Assembly: GCF_008831285.2 (NCBI RefSeq)
Contig: NW_022204731.1
Location: 1-20,000, forward strand
Source of the DNA: Nymphaea colorata
Lineage: Eukaryota > Streptophyta > Magnoliopsida > Nymphaeales > Nymphaeaceae
DNA length: 20,000 nucleotides
Reading direction: 5' to 3'
Both the position numbers and the translations under genes were made by a program. This document shows positions 17,436 through 20,000 of this stretch, piece after piece. The notes beneath the pieces were generated by a model. That model did not search any database. It saw only the letters and a list, made by a program, of their open reading frames with translations, and was not told the origin of the DNA. The stretch's first letter is position 1. Each line of letters opens with the position of its first letter.

Positions 17436-17440
17436 ACACC
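17436..17440. repeat. E2 target-site duplication, right copy (ACACC)
   Basis: This matches 10983-10987 exactly and directly abuts the TAACA edge at 17435. Confidence 0.92.
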
Positions 17441-17526
17441 CTTCGACCTTGCTGCCGTCCCTCGTGTGCCCTTTCTTCACTGTGAGCGGCCATTTTTTCT
17501 TCGTTTCGCGTGCTTCCGTAGCTGTC
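17441..17526. other. Pre-insertion DNA between E2 and E3
   Basis: These 86 bp were continuous with 10927-10987 before E2 inserted. The last five bases (CTGTC) should be the E3 target duplication. The sequence is pyrimidine-rich and no gene is recognisable. Confidence 0.75.
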
Positions 17527-17642
17527 TGTTAGGACCCGGAACCCTGGCCGGACTAGAATCGTCGAACCTAGTCTCGAGTCCTAAATCCAAGATCTCCTGA
17601 GGTGAGCCTAAATCAAAAACCTAAACAAAATATACAAATGAA

Positions 17643-17673
17643 CTACCCGGCCGGACAGGACCCCGGCGCAAAC
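17643..17673 (-). promoter_or_regulatory. Conserved U5 block with CCGGCCGG, E3 copy
   Basis: CTACCCGGCCGGACAGG and the ACCCCGGC that follows match the E2 block closely and lie at the same distance from the LTR edge. Confidence 0.55.
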
Positions 17674-18821
17674 CCAGTAGGACGTGAATACACGGAAGGG
17701 TAATCCCAAAAACCTAACTAAGCAAAACCTACTACAATAACTACGAGGGATGTGAGGCTTTACAATCGTTCACGATACAAGATCACACTCACAACTCACT
17801 CAAAACAAACCATGCAAACCATGCAAACCATCATCCTAGAGCGTACAAACCACACCCAATTCCCTAGGAGGCTGGTCGGCTCGTGGTCGTGTCTAGGCCA
17901 AGGGTCATCGAGGTACCACTTAAGCCAACAATGGCCGTAGCCGGGCTGTAAAGCAAATACAATAATAAAGCGCCCTGCCCTCGTGTCTATAGGGGGATGG
18001 GGGTTATACCTTCCAAGCTGGGGCTTGGATATGATCAGCAAGGGCCACGAGGAGAATTCCAATCCTCGGGCAATACAGCAGCAAGGAGGGAAAGGAGCCG
18101 GCTGAAGATGGCAGCGATGGACGCCCGCGCTAGGAAGTAGATTCGGCGCCGATGGTCTTCACGCTCATCAGGAAAGGATGCCGGACAGCTGCTGGAAATG
18201 GCCCTCCTGGCCGTGCGCAAGGTGGTAGTAAGAGCTTACTACCGCTGGAAGGATCCCTTTGAGTGTGGGGAGAGCCTTCAAGAACTGGCGGGTTCAAGGA
18301 AGAACCCGGACAAACCTCGACTTATCTAAGGCTCGGGTTGGGCTTGGTTGGACTGGACTCTATAGGAGGTTCGGTCTAGTCAAAGGGGGTTAAGGGTCGG
18401 GGTAGGCTTAGTCCGTGGAATTAGGTAAGGATTTGGGGTCGCCTAACTACAAGGGAGGCTAAGGGAGGAAACTTGGGACAAGCGAGCCTAAGCTCGTGTC
18501 AAGGTCAATGAAGACCGAGAGAGAGTTAGGGTCGACTAGAAGGTGGCTGCTACTGGACCAAGCTGATGGGTCCGGGCTAGAAGGTCAAGAGAGGCACTCG
18601 AGGTAGGCTCAAGTCGTCTAGGTTGGCTAGAGAGGAACAAGGATGGGTGGCGGTGTAAATTCCCTAAATCATCTAAGACAAGAGGAAAAGTGATGGATTA
18701 GGACAAGGTCACACAAAGAGGTTTTCCTAAGGGGGGAGATGGCGTGAAAGGCAAGCTAGAAGTTGGTTCGGGCTTGGCTGGTCTGGCCAAGAAGAAGCGC
18801 CGACTAAGCTAACCAAGGGGA

Positions 18822-18880
18822 AAGGTTCGGTCTAGAACCTTGGAGAACCTAGCTAAGGAGAAGAGTTCGGTCTAGAACTC
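18822..18880. repeat. Two 40-bp tandem units, each with a hairpin, in E3
   Basis: Unit 1 pairs AAGGTTC (18822-18828) with GAACCTT (18835-18841). Unit 2 pairs GAGTTC (18863-18868) with GAACTC (18875-18880). Both have the same GGTCTA loop. Two stem positions differ between units on both arms together, so pairing is kept. Confidence 0.65.
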
Positions 18881-20000
18881 AAGGAGACCTAACGACAAGT
18901 GAGTCCGTCTAAGGCTGGCTGGGCTAGGTCAAAGCTCGGGTTGACTAAGACCAGATTTGGGTTTGGATGTTGGAAGGGTTGACTTGGACTAGGCTTAGGT
19001 TCAATTGTAAACGGGTTGACTCGGATCAAGTCAAGACTCAAGAGAGAGAAAGTGGGTGTGGAAGAAAAGGGCGGCTTGGGTCTAGCCGTACAAAGTGGGT
19101 TTGGTCTTTGGCAAGTGTTGACTTGATTGCCTTTTGACCGTGGCTACTTTCCACAAATAAGGAAAGGAGGGTCGTGGCTGAGGGGAGTCCAGAAGATGAC
19201 ACGATGAGGTTCTAGCTACGAGGAAGTAATTCAAAAATGGTAGTGGTTTCCTAATCTAGTTAAGGCAAGGGGCAACGGTCGGGTTAAGACAAGGACTCGA
19301 TTGAGGGGGTTGCCTAATGAAGAGAGGTGAGGTGGCGCAAGCAGATTTCCTAACGGGCTGGGGGTAGGGACCAGGTGGAGGTTACCTAAGGTGGCGCCAA
19401 GGGAGATCTTCACAATCAAGAGAATCGCTAAGAGAGATAGCGAGGAGGAAAAGAAGATCCAAAATTTCCTTAGAATAAGGAAGGAGGATCGCACGAAGAA
19501 GGGAGAGTGATTTGGGCTTGGGCCCACTTGAATCTCTCGTAACCTCACAAGGAAGGGAGATTAGAGCACGTGGCAAGAATTGGAGGAGAAGGTGGGGTTC
19601 GGTTGTGGAAGGGGTGAGCTGTAGCAACCGAGAGGGAAAGGAGGAGAAGATAGCTAAAGGAAATTCCTAAGGCTTTGCCATGTGGAACCGTGTGGGTCCC
19701 ATGGGGAAGGAGGTGGCTCGCAAGATGGGAGGAAGGGGTTACACGGTTTAGGGAAGTGATAATGAGATAAGCACGAGGTGGCCAGGTGCTTAGGGAATTA
19801 TGCGTGAAAAAGGGGTGGGACGGTTTGGGTAAGGACGAGGTGGCAAGCTACTTAGCTAAAAACAAGGGAAGGTGGAATCATGCGATATCTAGAAGATAAG
19901 GCAAGTGGCTACGATGGAAATAAAATCAAGAGGGTAGGTCGACACAAAAGAAGAAGGCTCTTGGATGGGCGACACGTGGCACAACTAAGGGCTAGGATTA

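Larger units (their letters stand above)
17527..20000 (-). repeat. E3: LTR of a third related element, cut by right window edge
   Basis: It opens TGTTAGGAC like the E1 and E2 LTR edges and has the same CCGGCCGG U5 block about 117 bp in. At 17780-17860 it resembles E1 (7170-7240) more than E2. Further in are a 9-bp AACCATGCA repeat (17806-17830), the paired CTCGAG motif (18597-18613), a 40-bp tandem hairpin repeat (18822-18880), TTGAC clusters, TTTCCTAA (18723, 19249, 19346) and CACGTG (19567, 19973). No coding region is visible, so I cannot tell whether this is the 3' LTR of a full element or a solo LTR. Orientation follows from the edge and the U5 block. Confidence 0.88.

Noticed and set aside
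17806-17830. Repeated AACCATGCA considered as a CRISPR-like or satellite array
   Set aside because: Fewer than three short units without spacers, inside an LTR of a plant element; a microsatellite-like slip is enough.

Overview
The window is plant nuclear repeat DNA: three related LTR retrotransposons of the Ty3/gypsy type (chromovirus branch), all with coding sense on the minus strand. I find no host gene, tRNA, rRNA, CRISPR array or bacterial-type feature. The plant assignment rests on a primer binding site complementary to initiator methionine tRNA, a C-terminal chromodomain on the integrase, and LTRs that begin TGTTA and end TAACA. I cannot name the species.

Element 1 (E1) fills 1-10926 and its left end is off the window. 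In its own (minus) direction it reads: 5' LTR (10926 down to 6913, 4,014 bp, very long for this class), primer binding site (6910-6893), leader (6892-6397), one uninterrupted gag-pol frame of 1734 codons (6396-1192), polypurine tract (1498-1484) and the first 1,483 bp of the 3' LTR. The frame crosses the polypurine tract and reads 96 codons into the 3' LTR.

Element 2 (E2) occupies 10988-17435 and is flanked by the 5-bp target-site duplication ACACC (10983-10987 and 17436-17440). Its 3' LTR is whole (10988-13916, 2,929 bp). Internally only 13917-15572 survives (RNase H end, integrase, chromodomain). A deletion joins this directly to the middle of the 5' LTR, of which 15573-17435 remains, so primer binding site, gag, protease and most of the reverse transcriptase are gone. 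The join keeps an open frame of 688 codons.

Element 3 (E3) begins at 17527 with the same LTR edge signature and runs off the right end; only LTR sequence is visible.

The only DNA outside the elements is 10927-10982 and 17441-17526, about 147 bp in all once E2 and one copy of its target duplication are removed. Three related elements in one orientation therefore lie within about 150 bp of older sequence.

The least ordinary signals are in the LTRs. A cluster of four stem-loops lies just after the gag-pol stop codon, and its pairing is kept by paired base changes between E1 and E2. A protein tail encoded inside the LTR is shared by both families. There are tandem hairpin repeats whose arms co-vary, and arrays of G-box, TTTCCTAA and TTGAC motifs downstream of the TATA box.
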